Source: Bombilactobacillus folatiphilus
Lineage (GTDB): Bacteria; Bacillota; Bacilli; Lactobacillales; Lactobacillaceae
DNA length: 64,000 bases
Direction: 5' to 3'
Assembly: GCF_023380265.1 (NCBI RefSeq)
Contig: NZ_CP093366.1
Location: 1,558,786-1,622,785 of the forward strand
Shown here: positions 1 to 10,169 of the stretch, piece by piece
Layout: the number at the start of each line of letters is the position of its first letter
Position numbering within the stretch: the stretch's first letter is position 1
Made by a program: the position numbers and the translations under genes
The notes under the pieces: model-generated
The model's input: the letters and a program-made list of their open reading frames with translations, nothing else
Database searches by the model: none
Told to the model about the DNA's origin: nothing

Positions 1-456
1 ATTTATATCGCTGATTTAGCACAAAATCGGTTAGACAAAGCTAAAGAATTAGGCTTTACAGACGTTGTCAATTCAGGTGAAGTTAACTTAATTGACAACG
101 TTCATGAAAAATTCCCGCAAGGCGTGGATGTGGTCTTCGAATGTGCCGGCGCTCAACCAACTTTGAATCAAGCTGTTCAATTAGTCGCTCCCGCTGGCGT
201 CTTAGAAATTGAAGCTTTGTTTAACGGTAATTACACTTTGGACATCACAACATTGCAAAATAAAGGTGCCCGCGTTTATACCATGATGGGCTATGCCAAT
301 GGCTTCCCACAAACAATTGGTATTATTAATCAACACCGGGATACTTTCAAAAAATTAATTACCAAACGCATTAGTTTAGATGATGCTGAAGAGGGTATCA
401 AATCCTTAATGACTGATAAAACGCAAGTGAAAGTCATGATTTCACCTGAATTATAA
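1..456 (+). CDS. Zinc-type (MDR) alcohol/polyol dehydrogenase, C-terminal part
   Basis: The reading frame is open from the first base, so the gene starts outside the window; 151 codons plus stop are visible. The visible part is the second half of the Rossmann domain and the C-terminal catalytic fold of a medium-chain dehydrogenase: an acidic-ended strand (IYIADLAQNRLDKAKELG), the FECAGA segment that follows the cofactor-binding strands, and a final K-V-MISPEL strand. This pattern is common in NAD-dependent polyol, butanediol and galactitol-phosphate dehydrogenases. The zinc-binding half is not visible, so the substrate cannot be assigned. It ends at a terminator shared with the converging glucosidase. 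Confidence 0.8.
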   Translation: MYIADLAQNRLDKAKELGFTDVVNSGEVNLIDNVHEKFPQGVDVVFECAGAQPTLNQAVQLVAPAGVLEIEALFNGNYTLDITTLQNKGARVYTMMGYANGFPQTIGIINQHRDTFKKLITKRISLDDAEEGIKSLMTDKTQVKVMISPEL

Positions 457-475
457 AATAATAATTTACGATACC

Positions 476-512
476 AAAAAGGCCCAGAAATCAAAATTCC
501 TGAGCCTTTTTT
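476..512. terminator. Bidirectional intrinsic terminator
   Basis: An imperfect inverted repeat (AAAAAGGCCCAG facing CTGAGCCTTTTTT) lies between the converging dehydrogenase and glucosidase genes. It has A- and T-runs on both sides, so it can serve both strands. Confidence 0.75.
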
Positions 513-523
513 ATTGTCCAATT

Positions 524-1984
<1,461 letters not shown>

Positions 1985-2034
1985 TTAATAAAATACGTAA
2001 TTTAGCAATATTATATCATTTTATCAATCTGAAA

Positions 2035-2048
2035 TTAAAGCGCAATCA
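2035..2048. promoter_or_regulatory. cre-like catabolite control site
   Basis: TTAAAGCGCAATCA matches the CcpA consensus TGNAANCGNWNNCW at every fixed position except the first G. It lies 63 bp upstream of the 6-phospho-beta-glucosidase start, where catabolite repression is expected. It was found by eye only. Confidence 0.45.
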
Positions 2049-2067
2049 ATTTTCCAACACAGAATGA

Positions 2068-2116
2068 TTGTTTTTTAATAAAGTAACTTGTTTTTTAACA
2101 GATATGGAGTTATAGT
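2068..2116 (+). promoter_or_regulatory. Promoter with tandem 11-bp repeats before the efflux operon
   Basis: The 11-mer TTGTTTTTTAA occurs at 2068-2078 and again at 2088-2098, exactly 20 bp apart. The second copy supplies a -35 hexamer (TTGTTT, 2088-2093), followed by a 17-bp spacer and TATAGT (2111-2116). This makes a plausible sigma-A promoter with a same-face repeat just upstream, as for a response-regulator-activated promoter. Confidence 0.5.
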
Positions 2117-2172
2117 GTGGTAGTACACATATGTAGGAACCGTACACTCAGAGAAAAGGATGTTAACAATTT

Positions 2173-2919
2173 ATGAAAAAGAAAACCAAATGGATCACCA
2201 TTATTATTATTGTCCTCATTATTTTAATTGGCGGACTTTGGCTGCTTAATAGCCATCAAAACGCCAAAAAATCTGATCAGCACACACGACCACATCAACA
2301 TACTTACGTTGTCAAAGCGGCTAGTCCCTTAGAGCTGTCTGGAACGGTCACTTATCAACAAAAATATGATTTAATCAAAGTTCAAAGTTGGCAATTACTC
2401 GTACAAAACGGCGCTAGTGTTTGGAAAGGTGAAAAACTGGATACTACGGGTCAATTAGCCCCCGCTAATGGTATTTTTGAGCTAGGTAATAATCAAAACA
2501 GTATTTATACCACACCTTTTAAAGCCCAGGGAACAATTTCTGAGTATGACTTAGACAAACTCAATGTCGGCGATCAAGTTAATATCAAATCGTTAACCCA
2601 ACAAAAACAAGCATCACAAACTGCACAGATAACTTATCTGCAACTCAATGCTGATAAAAATTCTTCGGGTGTTTCTTATTACAACTTTGAAACGACATTG
2701 CCGCCAGTCTATCGTTTAGGCCAACATGTCATTATTTCAGTTCCTTCCAAATATTCCCAAATTGCTAAAAAAGCCGTGCACAATCACCAAGTTAAATTGA
2801 AAGATGGAACCAAAAAAGCACTGACAGCCGACCAAATCAAGCAATCCGATAATCAATACGATTATGTCGATCAAAGTTATTTAGCACCGCAAACTAAATT
2901 AGTGTATAAGGACAAATAA
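2173..2919 (+). CDS. Membrane-fusion (MacA/YknX-like) subunit of an ABC efflux system
   Basis: The protein has 248 residues. It starts with a lysine-rich cytoplasmic tip and one transmembrane helix (residues about 8-25), followed by an extracytoplasmic region rich in beta-strand pattern. It is shorter than typical MacA or YknX proteins and I see no long coiled coil, so it looks like a reduced adaptor. The stop codon directly abuts the ATG of the ATPase gene, which shows translational coupling and supports the assignment. The likely role is to link the exporter to its substrate, perhaps a peptide or antimicrobial. The family is inferred from position and architecture more than from a motif. 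Confidence 0.65.
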   Translation: MKKKTKWITIIIIVLIILIGGLWLLNSHQNAKKSDQHTRPHQHTYVVKAASPLELSGTVTYQQKYDLIKVQSWQLLVQNGASVWKGEKLDTTGQLAPANGIFELGNNQNSIYTTPFKAQGTISEYDLDKLNVGDQVNIKSLTQQKQASQTAQITYLQLNADKNSSGVSYYNFETTLPPVYRLGQHVIISVPSKYSQIAKKAVHNHQVKLKDGTKKALTADQIKQSDNQYDYVDQSYLAPQTKLVYKDK

Positions 2920-3591
2920 ATGGCAGATGTAATTCAACTTTCCCAAATTCAAAAAACTTATGACCGACAATCTGCCTATGCCTTGAATATTCCCAGTTTA
3001 ACCATTCAAGATGGTGAATTTGTCGCAATTATGGGGCCTTCAGGTTCGGGTAAATCTACTTTTATCAACATTTTAGGTTTACTCGACACTGCCTATCAAG
3101 GTCAGTATCAACTCAATCAAAAAGATGTTCATCAAATCAAAAGTGATCGCAAATTATCACGATTGCGGAATCAATATTTAGGCTTCGTTTTTCAAAATTT
3201 TAAACTACTGCGCAATTATACAGTTTTAGATAATATTAATTTGCCGCATATTTATAGCAAGAAACCATTTGCTTCACAAAAAGCGCGGATTTTACAAATC
3301 TTAGATCAAGTCGGTCTCAAAGATCAGGCGCACAAGTATCCAACGCAACTTTCGGGGGGGCAACAACAGCGAGTTTCCATTGCTCGGGCGCTAATCAATG
3401 ACCCTCAAATCATTATTGCCGATGAACCGACGGGCGCTTTAGATTCAGCCACTTCGCTGAAAATCATGGATCTCATGCAGCAATTGCATCAAGAACAGCA
3501 TAAAACGATTATCATGGTCACGCATAGCGAACTGGTCGCCGAATATGCCGATCGAACAATCAAAATCAAAGATGGGCGGTTATATCAATGA
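2920..3591 (+). CDS. ABC transporter ATP-binding protein, MacB/LolD type
   Basis: This 223-residue ATPase is complete. Walker A is GPSGSGKST at 39-47, the signature LSGGQ is at 144-148, Walker B (IIIADEP) is at about 164-170 and the switch histidine lies in MVTHS. The sequence FQNFKLL at the Q-loop and the closing DGRL are typical of the MacB/LolD/YknY subfamily that powers mechanotransmission rather than classical transport. It starts one base after the adaptor stop and overlaps the permease start by 4 bp, so the three genes form one operon. The substrate is unknown. Confidence 0.92.
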   Translation: MADVIQLSQIQKTYDRQSAYALNIPSLTIQDGEFVAIMGPSGSGKSTFINILGLLDTAYQGQYQLNQKDVHQIKSDRKLSRLRNQYLGFVFQNFKLLRNYTVLDNINLPHIYSKKPFASQKARILQILDQVGLKDQAHKYPTQLSGGQQQRVSIARALINDPQIIIADEPTGALDSATSLKIMDLMQQLHQEQHKTIIMVTHSELVAEYADRTIKIKDGRLYQ

Positions 3592-4733
3592 AATTTTTGA
3601 ATAATTTACGAATCGCTCTGAGCAGTGTTAAAAAGCGTTTTTTTCGAAATCTGGTTTCAATTAGTGGCATTGTCGTCGGCACATTAAGTGTGTTACTAAT
3701 CCTCGGACTGGGCAACGGCTTAAGTCAAATGCTCACTCAAAATATGTTCAAGGGTTTCAGCGGTGACAAACTAAAAATTTCTTATATTCCTAACGACACC
3801 GCAGGCACTTTTCAGAAGTCCGATGTTCAACTCATTCAACATTTACCTCAGGTCAAAAAGGCAAAATTAATTGATGATAATGTCGAAGCTTATCAAAACG
3901 TCACTTGGAAAGGCAAAGGCAAATCGCTCCGATTACAAGTAATCAAAAAGGGCTCTCATGAAAATCAGCTAAATACGATTGCATTGAATCGTTACGATAT
4001 CAAGGGTTCTGCGCTGGACAATATCCAAATTGGCGATTATGTTTATATCCAGAACATTCCGTTTAAAGTGCGTCAATTTTATAATGACCCGATGCTTTTA
4101 ATTAGCGGTGATAATTCGGGCGCCAAAATCACGCAACACGATTACCAAATTTTAAAAGGACGCCACCACGCTAATTACTCTGAGATGGACGTAACTTTAG
4201 CGAAAAATTTAACCACTAGTCAATCCACTCAGATTAAAAATAAAATTTTAACGACCTTGCAAGAAAAGGGTGCTTATCATACTTTAGGCGATTACTTTTG
4301 CCCTGACGCTAGCGCTGCTAAAAAACAGCTTGATCAAATCGTTCGCGGGATTGCAGTCTTTATAGCGGTTATCGCAGGGATTTCTTTGGTAACTGCTGGG
4401 ATGGGCATTATGACCACGATGACGGCTAATATCGCTGAACGTACGCAAGAAATTGGTTTGCGTCGTTCCATCGGTGCCAGCAAACATGATATTACCCTCC
4501 AATTTTTGTTAGAAGGAACTTTATTAACGTTATCCGGTGGTCTGATTTCCGCAATTTTGGCAGTCATCATTCAATTAGGCGTGAACTCATTAAAACTCCA
4601 TGGCTTCGCAATGCACGTCACAGCCACCAATTTCACAACAGTTTTATTAATTGTCTTTGTCATCGGCTTAATCTTTAGTTACGCCCCTGCTCGTAAAGCA
4701 GCCAAACAAAATATTGTGGATTTAATTCGCTAA
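3588..4733 (+). CDS. ABC transporter permease, MacB/FtsX family
   Basis: The permease has 381 residues with the MacB layout: one N-terminal transmembrane helix (about 21-42), a large extracytoplasmic domain (about 45-250), then three C-terminal helices (about 257-280, 305-330 and 345-365). The motif ERTQEIGLRRSIGASK is the cytoplasmic coupling segment of this family, and the protein ends in APARKAAKQNIVDLIR, the usual tail. The ATGA overlap with the ATPase indicates co-translation. A tripartite exporter of peptides or a cell-envelope stress system is likely; no linked two-component system is present. Confidence 0.9.
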   Translation: MKFLNNLRIALSSVKKRFFRNLVSISGIVVGTLSVLLILGLGNGLSQMLTQNMFKGFSGDKLKISYIPNDTAGTFQKSDVQLIQHLPQVKKAKLIDDNVEAYQNVTWKGKGKSLRLQVIKKGSHENQLNTIALNRYDIKGSALDNIQIGDYVYIQNIPFKVRQFYNDPMLLISGDNSGAKITQHDYQILKGRHHANYSEMDVTLAKNLTTSQSTQIKNKILTTLQEKGAYHTLGDYFCPDASAAKKQLDQIVRGIAVFIAVIAGISLVTAGMGIMTTMTANIAERTQEIGLRRSIGASKHDITLQFLLEGTLLTLSGGLISAILAVIIQLGVNSLKLHGFAMHVTATNFTTVLLIVFVIGLIFSYAPARKAAKQNIVDLIR

Positions 4734-4771
4734 CAAAAACGCGAACGACAAACCAATTCAATTATGTATTC

Positions 4772-4810
4772 AAAATAGCCATTTTCATAACCGAAAATAG
4801 CTATTTTTTT
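4772..4810 (+). terminator. Terminator of the ABC efflux operon
   Basis: AAAATAGCCATTTTC and GAAAATAGCTATTTTT form a long imperfect hairpin ending in a T-run, 40 bp after the permease stop. Confidence 0.75.
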
Positions 4811-4838
4811 CGATTATTTTTAGTGCAAAACATATCAT

Positions 4839-4868
4839 TAGACACTGATCAATTCTTAATGCTATGAT
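4839..4868 (+). promoter_or_regulatory. Candidate sigma-A promoter of the amaP operon
   Basis: TAGACA (4839-4844), an 18-bp spacer and TATGAT (4863-4868) would start transcription near 4875. That excludes the ATG codons at 4864 and 4867 as starts and fits a TTG start at 4894. Confidence 0.5.
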
Positions 4869-4893
4869 GGCCTTGAAGGAAGGAGGTGGTCGA

Positions 4894-5448
4894 TTGAAGA
4901 TCAGTAAAAAATGGTTTTTAATCATTGGCTTGCTCTTAGCTTTGCCATTACCAATCTATATTTTATGGAATAACAATACCGTTTGGCAATCTTATTTGGG
5001 TTTGAAACTGCCTGATATTGTGGCCATCAATAATTATTTAGCTTGGTATCTAATCATCGTTAGCGCGATCGTTTTAGTGATATTAATTGTTTGGATGATC
5101 GTGCTGTTATGTTGGCCCACGCGTAACAAATATTTCTTAATCCACAAACAAGACGGTCACGTCAAACTCACAAGTAAAGCCATCAACGGTTTTATCAGTG
5201 CTTCACTGGCTGATTTGCCTTATCTGGATCATCCCAAAATCAGCTCCAAATTGACTCAGCGCCGATTAAGAATCAATATTAGCGGTAATTTGGCACCCAG
5301 TGAAAATATTCAACAGCAGTTGCAGACATACTTGCAGCAACTTGAACAAGATCTTAGACAGCTCTTGGGTATTGAACAAAAACCAAAAATCGAAATTAGA
5401 TTTAACAATTTTTCATCTGAATCATCATCAAAACAGCGGGTCGACTAG
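4894..5448 (+). CDS. amaP: Alkaline shock response membrane anchor AmaP
   Basis: I place the start at TTG 4894, giving 184 residues, because it follows an AAGGAGGTGG ribosome site and the upstream ATG overlaps the predicted -10 box. Two membrane helices (about residues 6-22 and 48-72) are followed by a cytoplasmic domain containing LTSKAINGFISASL and RLRINISGNLAPSENIQQQLQ, the pattern of AmaP proteins that hold Asp23 at the membrane. The DUF2273 and Asp23 genes follow in the same order as in other Firmicutes. The role is in cell-envelope stress; the molecular activity is not established. Confidence 0.85.
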   Translation: MKISKKWFLIIGLLLALPLPIYILWNNNTVWQSYLGLKLPDIVAINNYLAWYLIIVSAIVLVILIVWMIVLLCWPTRNKYFLIHKQDGHVKLTSKAINGFISASLADLPYLDHPKISSKLTQRRLRINISGNLAPSENIQQQLQTYLQQLEQDLRQLLGIEQKPKIEIRFNNFSSESSSKQRVD

Positions 5449-5463
5449 AAAGGAATTACTTCA

Positions 5464-5649
5464 ATGAAGACATGGTTGAATCAAAATAGTCCTGAAATTA
5501 TTGGTATTCTCGGTGGTTTCATTTTAGGCTTATTATTTTTAGCCTTCGGCTTTTTTCAAACCGTTTTTTTAATTATTTTGATGATCTTAGGCGGCGTGAT
5601 TGGTCATTATTTACCACTGCTCAACCAATTGCACAATAAAAAAGAATAA
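5464..5649 (+). CDS. DUF2273 small membrane protein of the Asp23 operon
   Basis: This 61-residue protein consists of two hydrophobic helices with a glycine-rich turn (IIGILGGFILGLLFLAFGFF and a second GGVIGHYLP segment). Its length and glycine pattern match DUF2273 proteins, which sit between amaP and asp23. It begins 15 bp after amaP with an AGAAAGGAATTAC ribosome site. The function is unknown beyond its association with the Asp23-AmaP membrane complex. Confidence 0.85.
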   Translation: MKTWLNQNSPEIIGILGGFILGLLFLAFGFFQTVFLIILMILGGVIGHYLPLLNQLHNKKE

Positions 5650-5662
5650 AGGAGTGTTGATT

Positions 5663-6151
5663 ATGACACAAGTAAATAATAACGAACAAATCAAAGGTGA
5701 ATTAACTTACGATTCCAAAGTCATTCAAAAAATTATTGGTCTTGCTTTATCTGACATTGACGGTTTATTGACGATTGACGGTGGCTTTTTCTCCAATTTA
5801 ACTGACAAATTAGTGAATAACGACGACGTCACTTCCGGGATTCATGTGGAAGTTGGGAAAAAGCAAGTTGCTGTGGATATTGATATTGTCGCCGAATACG
5901 GCATTGATATTTCCAAATTATATGACCAAATCAAAAAGCAAATTTTTGATAAAGTGAAAAAAATGACTGATTTAGATGTTGTAGAAGTCAATGTGAGCGT
6001 CGTCGACATTAAAACCCAGCAAGAACACCAAAAAGATTCGGTTAGTTTGCAAGATCGAATTAGTAGCGCTTCTAAAGACACCAAAAACAAAGTTGAACAA
6101 CGTCAAAAAGCAAATAATCAAGCCAAAGCAACTGAACAACGTGTCCATTAA
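5663..6151 (+). CDS. asp23: Asp23/Gls24 family envelope stress response protein
   Basis: The start at 5663 follows GGAGTGTTGATT and gives 162 residues; an earlier in-frame ATG at 5600 would overlap the preceding gene and has no ribosome site. The Asp23 core is visible: GELTYDSKVIQKIIGLALSD, then GGFFSNL, then HVEVGKKQVAVDIDIVAEYG and VKKMTDLDVVEVNVSVVDI. The C-terminal 40 residues are charged and disordered (K, Q, E, D rich). Asp23 is an abundant cytoplasmic protein tethered to the membrane by AmaP and induced by alkaline or cell-wall stress. It is the last gene of the operon, before a strong terminator. Confidence 0.93.
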   Translation: MTQVNNNEQIKGELTYDSKVIQKIIGLALSDIDGLLTIDGGFFSNLTDKLVNNDDVTSGIHVEVGKKQVAVDIDIVAEYGIDISKLYDQIKKQIFDKVKKMTDLDVVEVNVSVVDIKTQQEHQKDSVSLQDRISSASKDTKNKVEQRQKANNQAKATEQRVH

Positions 6152-6164
6152 ATAATCACATAAT

Positions 6165-6216
6165 AAAAAAGCCTTGTCTGATAGGAATCAGCCCCTTATC
6201 AGATAAGGCTTTTTTA
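6165..6216. terminator. Strong bidirectional terminator
   Basis: AAAAAAGCCTTGTCTGATA and TATCAGATAAGGCTTTTTT form a 13-bp near-perfect stem between the converging asp23 and MFS genes. Confidence 0.9.
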
Positions 6217-6225
6217 GTTCAATCA

Positions 6226-7620
6226 TTATTCAGCTTTTTTTCGTAAATTAAACGCGAGAATCACACCGATAATCGCTAAAATCAGCGTAAAATACAAACC
6301 ATAATGCACACCGTTCGTAAATTTGACCGCGGTACTACCACTTTGCACCGATTGACCCCAGCTCAAAAAGCTTGTCGTCAAAGCCGTGACCACAGCACCG
6401 ACAACTTGTTGCATCGTATTCAAAATCGTACTTCCATCAGCCGATTCAGGTCCCTGCAAGGCATTCAAAGCATGCGTTTGTGCCGGCGACATTGCTAACG
6501 GACAGCCAATCATCAACACAATATGTGCTGCAATAATATAGCCCAACGAAGAATGCGGACTCGACAAAATCAGCATCACAATCCCAACAACTGCAATTAA
6601 AAAGCCAATGACAGCTGGTTTTTTAGCGCCTAATTTGTCATATAAACGTCCTGCAAAAGCAGACACTACTGCATTAATAATCCCACCAGGCAACATGATC
6701 ATGCCCGTCAATGCTACGGGTAAACTCAAGCCGCGTTGAAAATATTGCGGCAGCAAATACATTGCCGACAAGATAATTGAAAAATCAATCATCACACCTA
6801 AAGCTCCCAAGGTGAAAGCTGATTTATGAAAGACATGTAAATTTAAAACCGGCGTTGGCAGATGTAATTGACGCACTGCATATAAAATCAAAACAAGTAC
6901 ACCAATCACCAATAAGCCTAACACAGTAGGTGACGTCCAGCCCCATTCACTCGCAAAGCTAACACCTAAGACAACTGCACTAAAGCCGACAATGGATTCT
7001 ACGACCGACAAAACATCAACATGCGGTTTGGTAATTTGACCAACATTTTTCAAACCAAAAATTGCTAAAATTAATGCAACTAACAAAAATGGAATAAACA
7101 ACCAAAAAACCCAGTTCCAGCTTGATTTTCCCAAAATAATCCCAGTCAAAGTAGGCCCAATCGCTGGTGCTAACATAATCACTAAGGCACATACACCCAT
7201 GGCAGCACCCAATTTTTGTGGTGGAAAAATAGTCATTGCCACTGTAAACATTAAGGGCAAAATTAATCCTGTGCCGATACCTTGAATGACACGTCCGGTC
7301 AACAAAATTCCAAAATTAGGCGCTAACGCCGAAATGGCGGCCCCCACCATAAAATCAATCAAACCAAAAATGACAATCTGGCGCGTGGTGAACCACTTCG
7401 TTAACAAACTCGAAAACGGCAAGATAATGCCAATCACTAACATATAACCTGTCACTAATAATTGCACATTGGCTGCACTGACATGAAAAGCCTGCATCAA
7501 CTGTGGTAACGCAATGTTTAATGACGTTTCCGAAAGCATTCCGACAAACGCTCCAATTAGCATACTAGACATCGCTAACCAGGGTTTACGTATTTTGACA
7601 ACTGCTTCCATTTTAACCAT
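6226..7620 (-). CDS. MFS multidrug exporter, DHA2 (14-TMS) family
   Basis: This 464-residue integral membrane protein belongs to the drug:H+ antiporter-2 group. Features are the opening MLIGAFVGMLSETSLNIALPQLMQAF segment of the first helix, the TGYMLVIGIILPFSSLL loop, and the motif C region GRVIQGIGTGLILPL. The length fits 14 helices, as in LmrB or QacA relatives. The start is the ATG at 7620, although the second methionine (residue 4) is also possible. It stands alone between two terminator or promoter regions, without a linked regulator. Substrates cannot be told from sequence. Confidence 0.88.
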   Translation of the reverse strand: MVKMEAVVKIRKPWLAMSSMLIGAFVGMLSETSLNIALPQLMQAFHVSAANVQLLVTGYMLVIGIILPFSSLLTKWFTTRQIVIFGLIDFMVGAAISALAPNFGILLTGRVIQGIGTGLILPLMFTVAMTIFPPQKLGAAMGVCALVIMLAPAIGPTLTGIILGKSSWNWVFWLFIPFLLVALILAIFGLKNVGQITKPHVDVLSVVESIVGFSAVVLGVSFASEWGWTSPTVLGLLVIGVLVLILYAVRQLHLPTPVLNLHVFHKSAFTLGALGVMIDFSIILSAMYLLPQYFQRGLSLPVALTGMIMLPGGIINAVVSAFAGRLYDKLGAKKPAVIGFLIAVVGIVMLILSSPHSSLGYIIAAHIVLMIGCPLAMSPAQTHALNALQGPESADGSTILNTMQQVVGAVVTALTTSFLSWGQSVQSGSTAVKFTNGVHYGLYFTLILAIIGVILAFNLRKKAE

Positions 7621-7746
7621 GTAAAAACTCCTTTTACTTTCATACTTTTTTGCAACTTGGTTATCTTATCAAAATAAAAAAGTTTGTGTAAGGATTTTTT
7701 ACAAAATAAATTCTATGCGTCTAGAAGATTTCTAAAACAACCGTAG

Positions 7747-8658
7747 TTAACCGACTAAATTCAATAAAACAGTCAATGTCCCTACACTCAACAAAGTACT
7801 CATTAATGTACAACTAGAGACTAAGTCAGGTTCTGTCTCAAATTGGATTGCATATAATGTTGTATTGGCCGCACTAGGCATGGCCGCCATCAAAATAATG
7901 ATTTGCGTCAATAATTTACCCACAGATAACCAAGAACAAACCAACCACGCCAAAAGTGGAGACAACAGTAAACGCGCACTGACCGCTAAAATAATCGTGA
8001 TTGGACTGATTTTTGTCATCTTCACATCCGCTAATTGCATTCCTAAAATCAGCATAATCAACGGAATTGTAATATTGCTAAGCATATTTACACTCTTCAT
8101 TAAATTAACAGGAAGCAAGATATGATAATAGTGCAATAAAATCGCAGGCAAAATCACATAATTCATGGGTTGTTTTAAAATCGCCAGCACTGCTGTTTTC
8201 AGACCTTGGATTCCATGTTGATGTGATGAAGCCGCAATAAAAACGCCAACTAAGCCCATCAAAATATTATGAAAAACCATAATCATCATTGCATAGTTAC
8301 TTCCTTTATTTCCAAACGCAAAGAGCACTAGTGGTACGCCATAGTTGCCACTATTTGGAAAAACCGTAGCTAACAAAAAAGCATTCAATTTACTTTTGGT
8401 GAAGTGACCCATGAAACCTACTAATAAGCCTAGTATAATCAAGCCGATCATAATCAGCACAGATGTCCAAATAATCTCCCAAAAACTATGATTCAATGTT
8501 TGGTGATAAAAAACTTTAAAAACTAAGAAGGGTAATAATAAGTACATTGCCAAGGTTGATAATGATTTTAGATTGAGTTGAAAGAATTTTTGAAAAAGAT
8601 ACCCTGCTAAAAATATTAGTAAAATAGGTAACATGACTTGACTAAATGCTGACATCAT
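7747..8658 (-). CDS. AEC family transporter (auxin efflux carrier-like permease)
   Basis: The protein has 303 residues and about ten hydrophobic helices. It shows the AEC features of an early ILLIFLAGYLFQKFF helix, the central PNSGNYGVPLVLFAFG motif with its conserved N-x-G-x-x-G-x-P, and the closing PSAANTTLYAIQFE motif. Family members move malate, malonate or other carboxylates; in lactic acid bacteria they are often annotated as malate permeases. It is 9 bp downstream of the acetyltransferase gene, so the two are probably co-transcribed. The substrate is unknown. Confidence 0.87.
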   Translation of the reverse strand: MMSAFSQVMLPILLIFLAGYLFQKFFQLNLKSLSTLAMYLLLPFLVFKVFYHQTLNHSFWEIIWTSVLIMIGLIILGLLVGFMGHFTKSKLNAFLLATVFPNSGNYGVPLVLFAFGNKGSNYAMMIMVFHNILMGLVGVFIAASSHQHGIQGLKTAVLAILKQPMNYVILPAILLHYYHILLPVNLMKSVNMLSNITIPLIMLILGMQLADVKMTKISPITIILAVSARLLLSPLLAWLVCSWLSVGKLLTQIIILMAAMPSAANTTLYAIQFETEPDLVSSCTLMSTLLSVGTLTVLLNLVG

Positions 8659-8667
8659 ACTGTCCTT

Positions 8668-9237
8668 TCAACCTTGCTTTGGTAGTTGTTTAATAATTTT
8701 GGCTGGCGAACCCGCAATAACTACATTATCGCCAAAAGATTTGGTTACCGTCGAATTAGCACCTACAATCACATTATCGCCTAAACTGACTCCCGGTAAA
8801 ATGACTGAACTGCCCCCAATCCAAACGTTATTTCCTATGGTAATGGGGCGACCCAAACCAATTAAGGCACTACGCTGGACAACATTTTGGGGATGGTCAG
8901 CGGCATATAGCTGTACTTTGGGCGCCATCAAACAGTTATTACCTATAGTTACCGTGGCAATATCCAAAATTGTACAATCATAATTACACAAAAAATTATC
9001 ACCTACATGAATATTATATCCAAAGTCGCACCGAAAATTAGGCTGAATATAGGGATTTTTGCCGACAGAACCAAATAATTGCTCAATCACTTGCTCTTTT
9101 TGAATAGTAGCTTGATCATCTAATTCATTTAATTCTCTGCATAAGCGCCGTGCCCGCGTTTCATCATGAGCTAATTGCGGATCCATAATCTGATACGGTT
9201 GACCTGCCAAAAATTTATCTTTTTCACTTTGCATCAT
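8668..9237 (-). CDS. Sugar O-acetyltransferase (maltose/galactoside acetyltransferase family)
   Basis: I use the ATG at 9237 (189 residues) because AAAGGAG lies 7 bp upstream; the longer frame from 9267 reads through the upstream terminator. The N-terminal Maa domain (EKDKFLAGQPYQ ... RARRLCRELN) precedes a left-handed beta-helix of hexapeptide repeats (for example NNVWIGGSSVILPGVSLGDN and NVIVGANSTV). The catalytic histidine is in YAADHPQ. Such enzymes transfer acetyl from acetyl-CoA to sugar hydroxyls, perhaps as detoxification of non-metabolised sugars. It follows the rhaD terminator, so it probably depends on read-through or its own weak promoter. Confidence 0.9.
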   Translation of the reverse strand: MMQSEKDKFLAGQPYQIMDPQLAHDETRARRLCRELNELDDQATIQKEQVIEQLFGSVGKNPYIQPNFRCDFGYNIHVGDNFLCNYDCTILDIATVTIGNNCLMAPKVQLYAADHPQNVVQRSALIGLGRPITIGNNVWIGGSSVILPGVSLGDNVIVGANSTVTKSFGDNVVIAGSPAKIIKQLPKQG

Positions 9238-9255
9238 TGTCAGACTCCTTTCGAT

Positions 9256-9295
9256 AAAAAAAGCCAAATGCCTTAAATTGGATTTGGCTTTTTTT
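9256..9295 (-). terminator. Terminator after rhaD
   Basis: AAAAAAAGCCAAAT faces ATTTGGCTTTTTTT across a 12-base loop, a perfect 14-bp inverted repeat 22 bp past the rhaD stop. It is symmetrical and would also work on the other strand. Confidence 0.85.
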
Positions 9296-9316
9296 ACTGA
9301 ATCAGTAAGAAAATAA

Positions 9317-10135
9317 TTAACTTAAAAAGTGAGGATTAGCGGTGACTTGGAAGGATTTAGCCAAATCGCGTAACTGGTCATCAGTAATACTTTGTTTTAT
9401 CTGTCCACCCTGTGCACCGATCTGCGAATAAATGGTTGCCGCCTTCTCAACTGTTTCAATCAAACCAAAAGTTTCATCTAATGTCGTGCCCGTTCCAAAA
9501 ACACCGTGATGAGGCCACATTACAACCCGAAAATCATGCATTTTAGTAGCGGTCGCTTGCCCAATTTCATTGGTTCCGGGAGTCATGTAAGGAACAACCC
9601 CGATCCCTTCAGGGAAGACAACCAGTGATTCGGCTTGCATTTTCCATAATAATAATGAGATACTTTTTTCATTTAATTCATGGGTAAATGATAAAGCAAT
9701 TAAGTTGGTTGGATGACAATGCATCACCACACGCTGATTGGCATCTACTTTTAAACGCTCAATATGCGACATCAAATGACTGGGAAATTCCGAAGTTGGC
9801 TGAGCTCCATCATCGTAGCCCCATAGTAAGTCTGCATGTTGACCATCAGAAGTGATTCTAACCAAACCTAAATCTAAATTTGGCTGATGAATCACATTTC
9901 GAAAATAGCGCCCAGTCGCTGTCACCAAGAAGTACTCCCCCGCTAAGGCACTGGCATCAAAGCCTAAATCCAGCGTCCTCTTAACATGATTTAAATCACT
10001 AAATTCACTAACATCATCTGCTGTTAAGCGTAAAGAAACATTGCCGCCATTTCTTTCATCCCAACCTTCTTGATAAGAAGCCTGTGTAATTTCGCAAACT
10101 TTTTGCACATATTTCGAATCACTAAAACTTGTCAT
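9317..10135 (-). CDS. rhaD: Rhamnulose-1-phosphate aldolase
   Basis: The protein has 272 residues, the usual RhaD size. It is a class II, zinc-dependent aldolase that cleaves L-rhamnulose-1-phosphate into dihydroxyacetone phosphate and L-lactaldehyde. The signature WDERNGGNVSLRL binds the phosphate, VVMHCHPTNLIALS contains two zinc histidines, and MWPHHGVFGTG contains the third; the glutamate in MTPGTNEIG is close to the catalytic region. It is the third gene of rhaB-rhaA-rhaD, 34 bp after rhaA, and is followed by a strong terminator. Confidence 0.96.
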   Translation of the reverse strand: MTSFSDSKYVQKVCEITQASYQEGWDERNGGNVSLRLTADDVSEFSDLNHVKRTLDLGFDASALAGEYFLVTATGRYFRNVIHQPNLDLGLVRITSDGQHADLLWGYDDGAQPTSEFPSHLMSHIERLKVDANQRVVMHCHPTNLIALSFTHELNEKSISLLLWKMQAESLVVFPEGIGVVPYMTPGTNEIGQATATKMHDFRVVMWPHHGVFGTGTTLDETFGLIETVEKAATIYSQIGAQGGQIKQSITDDQLRDLAKSFQVTANPHFLS

Positions 10136-10169
10136 TGGCCTAATTCTCCCATATTATTTTTAATTACTT

